Assembly: GCA_036365515.1 (NCBI GenBank)
Contig: CM070877.1
Location: forward strand, 88,421,522-88,485,521
Reading direction: 5' to 3'
Length of the DNA: 64,000 nucleotides
DNA from: Torymus aiolomorphi
Lineage: Eukaryota; Arthropoda; Insecta; Hymenoptera; Torymidae
Position numbers and translations under genes: made by a program. The number at the start of each line of letters is the position of its first letter. Within the stretch, counting starts at the first letter, position 1. Shown here piece by piece: positions 23,297-31,996 of this stretch. The notes beneath the pieces are model-generated. The model did not search any database. It saw only the letters and a program-made list of their open reading frames with translations, and had not been told where the DNA came from.

Positions 23297-24010
23297 TCAA
23301 TAATTTATTAGATTTAAAAAATTTATTAACGCTAGGACATTCTCTTTAGGAATTAATGCAAAATTATCGAAAGATTCCATTATTCTTTGGTACAAAGCAC
23401 CGCCTCTTGCTTCGCCTTCCTCTTCGTTATCGTTATATATTTGCACAATGGACCAAACAATACTTTTAACCTCTTGATTCATTTGACTTAAGACTTTTAA
23501 AACAACACAACCATGTTTTTCTACTGATACGTCTGTCGATTCGTCGAATAATATTGAAAATTTGTTGACGCATATAATATTTAAGATGTCCAGTTTGTGA
23601 ACGGCAGCTATACCATTTGAAATTTTGGAAAGCGTCATTCTATTAATTTTTACTACCTTCAGCGCTTCAACATTTCGAGAGATATTGATGGTAACTTCTC
23701 ATAGCTCGTCAATCAACGACAGTGCTAGATTATTTTTAGCGATGAATGCTGCTAATATTATTTTAATTCTAGCCACTTCAGCATTGAATGCTGCTTCATC
23801 ATCATCATATACTTCATTATCGGGTCCGAAATTTTCCATATTTTCAAAATGTCTAATGCTTGCCGCATGATCATTAATTATCCGTAAATGCGCATTAAAC
23901 TCAGTATTACATACCACACAGCATGCCCTTTGGGGATTTTCATGAGGTCTTAACCATCTCCTTCTGTCGGGATGACACTGCCAAACGCGTTTATAACAGT
24001 GGGTACGTGG
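23297..24010 (-). pseudogene. hAT-family transposase fragment
   Basis: A minus frame is open from about 24010 to 23297 except for one in-frame TGA near 23700. The N-terminal part reads CCVVCNTEFNAHLRI, a BED-like zinc finger arrangement. After an Ala/Ile/Lys-rich helix comes KFSILFDESTDVSVEKHGCV, the characteristic start of the hAT catalytic domain. The C-terminal catalytic part and dimerisation region are missing, so the copy is truncated. TIRs were not identified. Confidence 0.7.
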
Positions 24011-24608
24011 CCTGCGTCCTATATTGCGGGGTAAATTTCGGTGGTCACGATGCGCTAACCTACCTCATCGCTCACGACGCCGAACATCGTTTATAATCGG
24101 TGGATTACGATGTTCATTGTCTTCACCGATTTCCATTATTTGTTACGTAGTGAAATAATGTAGGCAGGAAAGGTGATCCGAAACGGTAGGAAAATGAAGA
24201 GGAGCTTTTTTAATATTTATAAATATGATGTAATCTGCAAATAAAATGTTTAAAATAGCAACATTCATTGTTATGCTAAAAGTATCTTTGTTTTAGAAAA
24301 TTCTTGTCTTATAAAGTATCATAATATAAACGTAATAATATACATAATGGTTTTCAATTTTTTTTTAAATGTAAAATACTTTTAATGTTTCAAATGATAA
24401 TATTTGTTTTGTAATATTTAAAATATAGAAAAGCAGAATTGTGTCATTAAAATCTAAAAGCTTTGTCTACTTAAGATACATTAAATATTTTCAAAAGTCT
24501 ATTTTAATTATACAACAATTTTCGTTAGCTATTTGGAAAGCTTGACCATTGTCCTTATTATATTTTCTTGTTTCTAATAATGGGCCAATATCATGAGTAG
24601 ATAAGCTA
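24011..24608. other. Non-coding junction between hAT fragment and Polinton
   Basis: The first 120 bp have repeated GGTGGATTACGATG-like words; the rest is AT-rich. No gene seen. Confidence 0.35.
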
Positions 24609-24659
24609 GGCTGGTTCTGCATCAAACAGGTCGTGACCTGTCTGATGCAGAACCAGCCT
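24609..24659. repeat. Near-perfect hairpin at the left Polinton boundary
   Basis: AGGCTGGTTCTGCATCA and TGATGCAGAACCAGCCT are exact complements around ACAGG/CCTGT and a 4-nt centre. GATGCAGAACC then recurs in the two following units of about 80 bp (24634-24795). Confidence 0.9.
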
Positions 24660-24753
24660 AGGGTTTTTGGATCACCCGCAATTGCACGAGCGCCATTAAC
24701 CCATATAACGCGTCAAGACCTGCTAATGCAGAACCGGCATAGGGTTTCTGGAT

Positions 24754-24877
24754 CACCCGTAGTTGCACGGGAGTCAATAACCCAGACCTGCGGAATCGGT
24801 ATACCGCCTCTGACTCACCCGCGCGCCAACGAGTTGAGTCAGAACCGGTCTACCGATTCTTGATCAGGTCTTGCCCG
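24754..24877 (+). repeat. Candidate left terminal inverted repeat of the Polinton
   Basis: The segment from CACCCGTAGTTGCACGG to CAGGTCTTGCCCG is matched, reverse-complemented, by 45823-45951. Conserved blocks include GAATCGGTATACCG, CTCTGACTCACCCGCGCG and CTACCGATTCT; identity looks above 80 percent. Similar but weaker GC-rich sequence continues inward on both sides. Orientation and position fit TIRs enclosing the Polinton genes. A dispersed repeat landing twice is the alternative. Confidence 0.5.
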
Positions 24878-25055
24878 TTCTCCACGAAGTCAGGGGGGAG
24901 AGAGGACCGCGAACGCCCAGCGGCTCGATGGCAAGCCGCAAAACGTGCAGCGATAGCAGCCGGCTGCATGCTACAAATGGACAGTGGTAGCAGCCGGCGG
25001 GGTGGGCGGTTACAGCGGCGGGCTGCCTGCTGTCAACGGATGGCGACTTACTTAC

Positions 25056-25314
25056 CAACTACTCGTTTGTCATCCTCGTTATTGCCCGTAGGTGATGGCT
25101 TCCTCGCTTTGTCCCGCGGCGATGGCTTCCTCGTTGCAAAAACTGAAAACATAATAAAATTAGTATATATTATGATACCCCCCCTCCCCATGATTATATA
25201 GAGAAAAAAATCCGTGCAAAAAAATACTAACCTATCGAAGTTTAATAGGTGGTATCCTCGTCGTCGCACAGTGTAGACATCCCAGTGATCCAGCGGCGAT
25301 GGCTTCCACGTTGT
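25056..25314 (-). other. Two minus-strand exon-like segments with consensus splice sites
   Basis: Segment 25314-25232 has an acceptor TTTTTCAG and donor ATAG/GTTAGT. Segment 25142-25056 has acceptor TTTTCAG and donor GTTG/GTAAGT. The two share GAAGCCATCGCCGC near their starts, as if duplicated. Both could code in part (AACGAGGAAGCC reads Asn-Glu-Glu-Ala) but no long frame joins them. They may be exons of a transcript coming from the gene cluster to the right, or of a non-coding RNA. Confidence 0.35.
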
Positions 25315-25401
25315 CTGAAAAATAAAAAATCTATTAATATAGAGTATGCGAGAGAGAGAGAGAGAGAAAGAGATAGTATGCCTCACACATAGTTTAAAAT
25401 G

Positions 25402-25603
25402 TGCTCTGAAAAGAACAGTTTTAAATAAAAATATGTATAAACACAATATTTTGTTCCAATTGCTCTGAAAAGAGCAGTTTTAAATATAAGTATGTATAAA
25501 CATATGAATAGTTTGTTCCAATTGCCCTAAAAAGAGCAATTTTAATGAAAATATAAGTATATATATAAACATAATAAATGTTCCATATGCTCTGAAAAGA
25601 GCA
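25402..25603 (-). promoter_or_regulatory. Tandem array of four histone-type 3' stem-loops, minus strand
   Basis: Four minus-strand hairpins of the form TGCTCTTTTCAGAGCA lie at 25402-25417, 25461-25476, 25523-25538 and 25588-25603. Spacing is 59-65 bp and the repeated spacers are AT-rich. Each has a 6-bp stem and 4-nt loop (TTTC or TTTT) like metazoan histone mRNA 3' ends. The bottom pair is T-A instead of G-C. They would end transcripts coming from the right. Confidence 0.7.
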
Positions 25604-25769
25604 ATTTAATATATAAATATAATAACGTAATACTTATGTAATAAAAAGTGTTATACTTAACTAAAGAAGGATGGTGTGAGAGGACGCCCCTGCGTTTATA
25701 AACCGCTGACGTTCTTACATCTGAAAAACATAAAAAAGCATGATATAACATCTACACAGTGCGGACGAA

Positions 25770-26150
25770 TCTTTAATCGCGAGGAAGCACGCGAGAAACT
25801 AATAGCGACGCTGTCATCGTCGGGAAAGTGTGCTTGACAGTGGGTGAGCGAAACGTTCATACGCGCGTGAGAAACTAACCTCATCAACGGGAAAGAAACA
25901 AATCGCGGCATTGTCATCGTCGAGGAAGCGCGCACTAGCTAGAAAACTAACCTAACATCGTTGAGCTGCATGTGCGCGCGAGCGAACGAAAGTTTAACCT
26001 CATCGTCGAGGAAGCGTGCACAAGCTAGAAAACTAACCAATATGCTCGCGTACGACGACAAACAAGAGAGCCTCAGAATGATGTTATACGCGCGTGAGCC
26101 CCGACGTTGAGGAAGCACCCGAGAAACTGTCATCGACGTCAAGGAAGCAT
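25770..26150. repeat. Irregular repeats of a GAGGAAGC unit
   Basis: GTCGAGGAAGCGCGCAC, GTCGAGGAAGCGTGCAC, GCGAGGAAGCACGCGAG and TTGAGGAAGCACCCGAG, each followed by GAAACTAAC-type words, recur six or so times. On the minus strand many are GTTAGT-type splice donors, so these could be degenerate duplicated small exons. No reliable reading frame. Confidence 0.5.
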
Positions 26151-26192
26151 GTGTGTGAGAGAAGAGGAAGAGAGATTCTTAAAAAAACTTAC

Positions 26193-26279
26193 CTTTTGCT
26201 TCCTAGCGTTGTATGACCTCGTTTACCGCGATGTTTTCATCCTCGACTTTCCCCAGCTGCTACTGTTGTACGTGTGCGT

Positions 26280-26375
<96 letters not shown>

Positions 26376-26527
26376 ACGGTAACGTTCCTACGTTACATGT
26401 TCCTACGTAAGATATTACCGTGTCGAAGAGAGAGAGAGAGAGAGAGAGAAACGCACACACATACAGCGGGCTTCCTGGTGATCCTGCTGCTGCCGTCTTC
26501 GTTGTCCTTCGTTGAGTCGCGGTCCAT
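26193..26527 (-). CDS. Possible small two-exon gene, minus strand
   Basis: The ATG at 26527 opens MDRDSTKDNEDGSSRITRKPA, ending at a donor (GCT/GTATGT, 26465). A phase-0 acceptor (GTAGCAG, exon from 26256) continues to a TAG after EVIQR, and that exon closes with AAAAG/GTAAGT at 26193. The product would be only 38 residues, acidic and basic in turn. The intron is mostly a (CT)n tract. Consensus splice sites on both sides are the only support; it may instead be part of a longer non-coding transcript that continues to 25056. Confidence 0.3.
26281..26449. repeat. Two (GA)n tracts separated by a hairpin
   Basis: (GA)n covers about 26281-26371 and resumes at about 26427-26449. Between them GACACGGTAACGTTCCTACG and its near complement form an imperfect hairpin (26373-26424), apparently a small insertion in the microsatellite. 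Confidence 0.95.
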
Positions 26528-26834
26528 GAAGGAGAGCTCTTACTCGCACGACGATACTGCCGTTTCACGCAACTATAGCGTGCGCGCGGCGGTAGCGCCG
26601 CCACGTTCTATGCGGGAGATCCTGCTCGCACCGCGGTCGAGGGCGAAATGGCATTTTTGCTCTTTCAAGCGCCTCCACTCCATGCGGCACCTTCAAGCAC
26701 ATGTGCGGGAGCTCCTGCTCGCGCGGCGACTGCGCGTGATGTGAATTTTTCGCTCTTTCACGTGCGCCCCCCTCCCCGCGGTATCTTCTTGCAGGCGCGC
26801 TCTCCTTCGCGCGCGACTAGAAGCGCTCGCGGGC

Positions 26835-26910
26835 GCTGATTGGCACGGAGCAGCTCCGCGGAAGGCGATATAAGTAGCGTGTTTCTCTCCGTTCGATATC
26901 AGTCCGAGCA
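26835..26910 (+). promoter_or_regulatory. CCAAT and TATA promoter of the first acidic-protein gene
   Basis: GCTGATTGGCACGGAG (an inverted CCAAT box) is followed 25 bp on by GATATAAGTAGCGTGTTTCT (TATA at 26867-26874), with the ATG 37 bp after the TATA box. The same order and much the same sequence precede the minus-strand paralogue (CGATATAAGTAACGCG), so the promoter was duplicated with the gene. Confidence 0.75.
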
Positions 26911-27459
26911 ATGGACTCCAAAGAGTTAAATTCAGTCCGCGCAATGGACTCCGACGGCGATGAAGCAGTTGCAGCAGCGGACTTTCTCCACATTGATCTC
27001 GACGACTCGGACGAGTGGCAAGTCATCATGCATGGTCTCGCAGCCTTGGAAGGTTGCGAGGCTTTCGACATCGAGAGGCTGCCGGAGTTAGGTCCACTCG
27101 AGGACTTCAATGAGTGGCTATTGGAGATGGAAGAAGCTCGAGAATCATCGCCCATCCCGCTCCAACAACCGCATCAATTGCCGATGACTCTACCAGGCAC
27201 ACCACCGCCTGCTTTATCACCGACGTCTACCTCACCACCACCCCTCATGCTCTATGACAGAGATGGGGGTTATTATGAAGTGCTGGCTGACCACGTCCAG
27301 TGGGAAGCAGTGCCTGAGGTCCTCCTAGTCATTATTACCGATGATGATGATGACGACGATCACGAGATGCCAGCGGAGGATGGTCGTCCTCTGAAAAGAG
27401 GTCGGTCGTCATCACCACCACCACCACCGGATAAGCGGCAACGGCGAAACTCGACTTAA
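26911..27459 (+). CDS. Small nuclear-type protein, acidic/Pro-rich/basic (paralogue 1)
   Basis: Intronless, 182 residues, ATG in a good context right after the TATA box. Residues 1-75 are strongly acidic with a helix reading HGLAALEGCEAF, then LPELGPLEDFNEWL. Residues 80-115 are Pro/Ser/Thr-rich. LMLYDRDGGYYEVL (about 112-125) is matched in paralogue 2. A run of Asp follows, and the end is basic (KRGRSSSPPPPPDKRQRR), like a nuclear localisation signal. This layout suggests a transcription regulator with an acidic activation domain, but I recognise no family. The TAA is followed by histone-type stem-loops. Nearby genes are its paralogue and a third gene of similar layout. Confidence 0.8.
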   Translation: MDSKELNSVRAMDSDGDEAVAAADFLHIDLDDSDEWQVIMHGLAALEGCEAFDIERLPELGPLEDFNEWLLEMEEARESSPIPLQQPHQLPMTLPGTPPPALSPTSTSPPPLMLYDRDGGYYEVLADHVQWEAVPEVLLVIITDDDDDDDHEMPAEDGRPLKRGRSSSPPPPPDKRQRRNST

Positions 27460-27460
27460 T

Positions 27461-27539
27461 CGGCCTTTCTCAAGGACACACACACACACACACACGCACG
27501 CGCACGCGCACACACAGACAATCGGCCCTTTTCAGGGCC
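27461..27539 (+). promoter_or_regulatory. Histone-type 3' stem-loops after paralogue 1
   Basis: Two bases after the TAA lies a degenerate hairpin (CGGCCTTTCTCAAGG). After a (CA)n tract comes GGCCCTTTTCAGGGCC (27524-27539), preceded by ATC: a 6-bp GC-rich stem and TTTC loop, exactly the metazoan histone mRNA stem-loop form bound by SLBP. Confidence 0.8.
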
Positions 27540-27594
27540 CTATATAATTTGAACGAAACAGCAAATTATTTATTTATTTCTATATATTATAATC

Positions 27595-27793
27595 AGCTCT
27601 TTTCAGAGCTAAAATATATTTATTTTGTGTTACAATAAGCTCTTTTCAGAGCTAAAAATATATTTATTTCTATATGTTATATCAGCTCTTTTCAGAGCTA
27701 AAAATATATTTATTTCTATATGTTATAATCAGCTCTTTTCAGAGCTAAAAATATATTTATTTCTATATGTTACAATAAGCTCTTTTCAGAGCT
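27595..27793 (+). promoter_or_regulatory. Tandem array of five histone-type stem-loops
   Basis: AGCTCTTTTCAGAGCT occurs five times, at 27595, 27638, 27684, 27731 and 27778 (spacing 43-47 bp), with spacers of AAAATATATTTATTTCTATA type. Stems and the TTTC loop are invariant; the bottom pair is A-T instead of G-C. This continues the 3' region of paralogue 1. Confidence 0.85.
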
Positions 27794-28002
27794 AAAAATA
27801 TATAACATGGTAACAAACAATTTATTAAAAATCTTGAAACTCTCTCTCTCGTTTCCACTAAAAGAAGTTCGCGCATGCAATTTATGTATACTGAACATTA
27901 TTTTATATATATCTTCACCCAAAGAGATTATGCTTGAAAGAACTGATTTAAAGAAATCTAATAATAATGAATATGTTTGTTCATAGTTAAATAAATATTT
28001 GT
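27794..28002. other. AT-rich spacer between convergent genes
   Basis: Lies between the 3' stem-loop regions of the two convergent paralogues. Purine-rich words such as GAAAGAACTG (about 27935) could act as a histone downstream element, but this is guesswork. Confidence 0.35.
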
Positions 28003-28048
28003 GGCCCTGAAAAGGGCCGATTGTACAGGTTTGGTCCTAAAAAGGACC
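28003..28048 (-). promoter_or_regulatory. Two histone-type stem-loops after paralogue 2
   Basis: Read on the minus strand, GGTCCTTTTTAGGACC (28048-28033) starts 2 nt after the TAA, and GGCCCTTTTCAGGGCC (28018-28003) follows. Both have perfect 6-bp stems with GG/CC at the base and 4-nt T-rich loops, and are preceded by AATC, as in insect histone genes. Confidence 0.85.
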
Positions 28049-28050
28049 GA

Positions 28051-28584
28051 TTATTCGAAGAGACGACGACGACGAGACGGTGATGTTGAATGGTCTTCAC
28101 GATAACGACGTCGCTTTCGAGGTCTGCACTGAAGGTCGTTGTCAACCTCCATTTCGTCATCCGCGTCTTCGGCTTCCCCTGATGTCTGCGGTAGTTGCTC
28201 ATATGCACGAATCAGTGCAAAATCCTCCGGCACCTCATAATACCGCCCTTCATGCGGGTCGTACAGCATGTACGATGGCGGCGATGCGGGTGGTGTTCGC
28301 ATCACGAGGTCCGGAGGAGGTTGCGATGTGTGTGGTCTTCGCAATTCATATTCTTCTTCCTCCTCCTCGAGCAGTGGAGTAGGTGCTCGTTGCTGCTCTT
28401 CCTCCTCCTCCTCAAGCTCTAGATCCATAAGCCATGTGTCAAAAGCGAGAGGAGAGGACAGCTCGGGTATCTCCTCCAACGCAAAAGGTGCGCAATCCTC
28501 CAAAGCTCTCAAGCCATCGAGGATGGCTTCTTGAAGAGACTCATCGTCGAGAAGGTCCTGGAGAAAGTTATTCTTCGACTCCAT
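28051..28584 (-). CDS. Small nuclear-type protein, acidic/Pro-rich/basic (paralogue 2)
   Basis: Intronless, 177 residues. The N-terminus carries LDGLRALEDCAPFALEEIPEL, clearly related to paralogue 1. A long Glu run (about 55-82), a Pro-rich stretch with RTPPASPPS, the shared YMLYDPHEGRYYEVPED motif, an acidic patch, and a basic C-terminus (RPRKRRR ... SRRRRLFE) follow. TP/SP sites suit proline-directed kinases. It is convergent with paralogue 1 and divergent from the gene at 28761. The start follows a TATA box (CGATATAAG on the minus strand, 28622-28630). Function unknown; a nuclear regulator is inferred from composition only. Confidence 0.8.
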   Translation of the reverse strand: MESKNNFLQDLLDDESLQEAILDGLRALEDCAPFALEEIPELSSPLAFDTWLMDLELEEEEEEQQRAPTPLLEEEEEEYELRRPHTSQPPPDLVMRTPPASPPSYMLYDPHEGRYYEVPEDFALIRAYEQLPQTSGEAEDADDEMEVDNDLQCRPRKRRRYREDHSTSPSRRRRLFE

Positions 28585-28760
28585 TGCGAAAAATGATGTC
28601 GATCGGAGAAAAACGCGTTACTTATATCGTCTCTCGTGGAGATGCTCCGTACCAATCAGCAGCCGCGAGCGCCGCGTGGAGAGGAGGAGCACATACACAG
28701 AGGGTGTTGCGCTTTATCTATAAAAGCCACGTAGTTACAGAGCAATCATCACTCGCTGAC
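28585..28760. promoter_or_regulatory. Divergent promoter with CCAAT and two TATA boxes
   Basis: For the minus gene: ATTGG (28652-28656 region, read on minus) then GATATAAGTAACGCG. For the plus gene: TATAAAAG at 28719-28726, 35 bp before its ATG. The region is only 176 bp, as compact as in histone gene pairs. Confidence 0.7.
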
Positions 28761-29246
28761 ATGGATCCATCGAGCGACAACCTCCGAGCAATGGAGACAC
28801 TGTGGAGTGAGACCGATTTCGATTGGGAGATCGGCCTCGCGATGGACAGCGACGACGAGTTTCTCTCGGCGTTGGTGGTACCGCTGGCTACATCATCGCC
28901 GATTAAGTCACCGATTGCGTCGCCAATGTTCACGCCACAACGCTTGCCCTGTCCATCCCCGCTCTTCATTGAGCGACTACCGCACTGCCCACCGCTGGTG
29001 TTGCCGCCGCTGTCGCCGCCGCCTTCGCTCTCACCGGTGCCTTCTTGCTTCTCCCCGGGATTTTTGGAAAAGTACGAGCCGTGCTTTTCTCCAGTCTCTG
29101 AGGAGAAGCAGGATGTGATAGAGGTAGGATCATCGCCTTTGTGCATCACCTCGGGGACGATGTCACCGCGGAAGATGCCGGTGAAGCGACCTCGTGACGA
29201 CAGTGATGAGCCACGTCGGCGAATTCGTCGACGTCTTACGATTTAA
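28761..29246 (+). CDS. Third acidic/Pro-rich/basic protein
   Basis: Intronless, 161 residues from the ATG after the TATAAAAG box. The acidic N-terminus (residues 10-40, with SETDFDWEIGLAMDSDDEF) is followed by a long Ser-Pro-rich centre with many SP motifs (SPIKSPIASPMFTP), then SPRKMPVKRPR and a basic end (RRRIRRRLTI). It shares the overall plan of the two paralogues but not their YYEV motif. The SP density suggests multi-site phosphorylation by a cyclin-dependent-type kinase. Immediately after the TAA come two histone-type stem-loops. Function not recognised. Confidence 0.75.
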   Translation: MDPSSDNLRAMETLWSETDFDWEIGLAMDSDDEFLSALVVPLATSSPIKSPIASPMFTPQRLPCPSPLFIERLPHCPPLVLPPLSPPPSLSPVPSCFSPGFLEKYEPCFSPVSEEKQDVIEVGSSPLCITSGTMSPRKMPVKRPRDDSDEPRRRIRRRLTI

Positions 29247-29248
29247 TC

Positions 29249-29288
29249 AGTCCTTTTCAGGACTATTCAATCGGCCCTTTTCAGGGCC
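29249..29288 (+). promoter_or_regulatory. Two histone-type stem-loops after the third gene
   Basis: AGTCCTTTTCAGGACT (29249-29264) starts 2 nt after the TAA. GGCCCTTTTCAGGGCC (29273-29288) follows, again preceded by AATC. Same arrangement as after paralogue 2 on the other strand. Confidence 0.85.
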
Positions 29289-29574
29289 TCGAATATTTTT
29301 AACGTATGAGCAAATATTCATGTTTTATTTAAATAACATATATTTATAATTATCATTATGTAATTTATTTTAAATACTAGCTATATTCAACGAGCTTCAC
29401 GCGTATTATTTCCGATCGAGTTAGTTAGATTCAATTTAAAAGTTTAAAAGTTTGATAAATAAAATAACTAATATTTCTTTTACTATTTCGATTATTCAGT
29501 TTTTAAATATTCAAACATAATCGATTTTGACGCTTTACTGTGAGGATAGATCACTTTTTTAAGAGAGAAGAATA
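29289..29574. other. AT-rich spacer
   Basis: Between the third gene and the mariner-type insertion. No gene or motif recognised. Confidence 0.4.
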
Positions 29575-30621
29575 TACCGGGTGTCCCATTTTAAAACCAC
29601 CAGGCAAATATCTCGAAAACTAAGGGATATGGAAAAAAACTTTTAATAGAAAAGTTGTAGGGTTCAGAGGGGCCCAACTGATCGTGACCTTGGTTATGAC
29701 CTCGAGGTCAATGATCAAGGTCATTTGAAGATCAAATCGATTTTTTCAAATGGGAAGCTCCACTTTTGACCTTATAAATGGAAAGAGCGGAAAATTTTAC
29801 GTTCAGATATGTCCTTGAGTCAAGGTCATCGTCATGGTCATGGTCATGTTTAAAATCAAAATCAATCAACGCATCAAAACATTCCCATAATTAGGCATAC
29901 GAGACAAATTGTTAAATACAAAAGTTGTAGGGTTCAGAGGGGCCCAACTGATCGTAACCTTGGTTATGACCTTGTGGTCAATGATCAAGGTCATTTGAAG
30001 GTCAAATCGATTTTTTCAAATGGGAACCCCCATTTTTGATCTCGTAAATGGAAAGAGCGGAAAATTTTACGTTCAGATATGTCCTTGAGTCAAGGCCATG
30101 GTCATGGTCATGGTCATGTTTAAAATCAAAATCAATCAACGCATCCAAACATTCCCATAATTACGCATACGAGTGTTAAATACCGAAGTTGTAGGGTTTG
30201 GAGCGGCCCAACTGATCGTGACCTTGGTTATGACCTTGAGGTCAATGATCAAGGTCATTTGAATGTCAAATCGATTTTTTCAAATGGGAACCCCTATTTT
30301 TGACCTCGTAAATGGAAAGAGCGGAAAATTTTACTATTTTTACTATTATCAATATTTACTAGGGTTAACCACTTATATCAAATAATAACAAAAGTTAATA
30401 AGTGTTGACCACCTGTATCCAATAGTGACCGGTAGTATTCAGCATTGATCGGTATTAGTCAATAATTATTACTGTTTACATCAAATTGTTTTCAAATTGA
30501 ACACACTTATATTGGCACAGAAAATTAAACTTTTTCGTTTTAAAATATTGTATAGTATAATAACATATTATTTCTTTTGTGGTGTGTTTTGATAAATAAT
30601 TGCATTTACAACTAAAAAAGA

Positions 30622-31689
30622 ATGCCTGACTATTCTGCTAATGAAATAGTTGAAATTCTTCTTATTTTAGGAGAATGTCGACGAAACTATCGAGAGGCAA
30701 GCAGATTGTATCGTGCTCGGTTCCCTCAACGACAACAGCCTGATCATACGGTAATACGTGACATTGAACTGCGCGGTCGACAAGGAAACTTCGTTCGAAG
30801 AAGGAGGACACTGAATGAACACGATTATGAAAATAATCCTCGCTTTCTTGCTGTTCTAGCCATGGTACATTTAAATTTTCATGTCAGTTTACGCGAAATC
30901 GAGTTAACAATGGGTATTCCAAGATCTACGGCCAGTAGATATTTACGATATGCGCGTTACCATCCCTACCACATTACTCTAAATCAAGCTTTAACTGTGG
31001 AAGATTATCGACGGAGAATAACATTTTGCCAATGGGCAACACAACAAATTACTGATGATGAAAATTTCTTTAACAATGTTCTTTTTAGCGACGAGGCTAC
31101 ATTTCAGAGTACTGGTATGTTGAATCGCCATAATTGCCACTACTGGTCTCCTGTTTATCCTCATTGGATGCGAGAAGTTGATCATCAGCATCGCTGGAAT
31201 GTAACGGTATGATGTGGTATTATTAACGGATGTCTGATTGGACCTTATTTTTTTGTAGGTCACGTAACTCAACATACTTATTTACAGTTGCTGAGAGACG
31301 AGCTGCCACTCTTTCTAGAAAACGTTGATCTCCATACAAGGGCCAGAATGTGGCTACAACAAGATGGTGCTCCTCCACATTATGCCAGAATTGTCAGAGA
31401 TTTTCTTAATGAAAGGTTTAACGGTCGATGGATTGGTAGAGGAGGTCCCGTAGCATGGCCACCAAGATCTCCAAATCTGACATCTCCAGATTTTTATTTA
31501 TGGGGCTTCCTAAAAAATACAGTCTACCGCAACAGGCCAACTACAAGAGATGACATGATTCAAAGGATTACACAAATCTGCTTAAGTATTCCACGTCAAG
31601 TATTATTAAATACTGTTAGAAACTTTAAAAGGAGAATAGAATGTTGTCAACAAATAAATGGTGCAACTTTTGAGCATCTTCTTCAGTAA
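30622..31689 (+). pseudogene. Mariner-type DD41D-like transposase, one premature TGA
   Basis: The frame runs from ATG 30622 to TAA 31689, about 355 codons, with a single in-frame TGA at 31210-31212. Residues 1-60 form the HTH domain common in insect mariner-type proteins (LGECRRNYREASRLYR). Catalytic signatures are FSDEATF, WLQQDGAPPHYA and SPDFYLWG; 41 residues separate the second and third Asp, so spacing is DD41D-like. GPYFFVGHVT is also conserved. The stop falls where a Trp is usual. Otherwise the protein looks complete, so inactivation is recent or the stop is read through. Confidence 0.85.
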
Positions 31690-31765
31690 ATGGTGACCGA
31701 AATACTTGGATCCTATGACTAAATACACATGAACGTGGAATTTTCCAATGAATTTTTAGCTGTCC

Positions 31766-31996
31766 TGATCATCCCCGACCTTGCCTTAACTGGCCGGGTC
31801 ATCTCCGACCTTGCCTTAACTGAGCGGGTCATCTCCGACCTTGCCTTAACTGGCCGAGTCATCTCCGACCTTGCCTTACCTGGCCGGGTCATCTCCGACC
31901 TTGCCTTAACTGGCCGGGTCATCTCCGACCTTGCCTTAACTGGCCGGGTAATCTCCGACCTTGCCTTAGGTGACCGGGTCATCTCCGACTTTGCTC
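31766..31996 (+). repeat. 30-bp minisatellite, seven to eight copies
   Basis: TCCGACCTTGCCTTAACTGG followed by CCGGGTCATC repeats with a 30-bp period just downstream of the transposase. Because 30 is a multiple of three, long false ORFs appear on both strands. Confidence 0.93.

Noticed and set aside
26107..26604. ORFs with long Arg-Glu or Ser-Leu runs
   Set aside because: Translations of the (GA)n/(CT)n tract.
27987..29149. Overlapping frames opposite the three acidic-protein genes
   Set aside because: Shadow frames in GC-rich coding DNA; the chosen frames have TATA boxes, stem-loops after the stop and paralogues.
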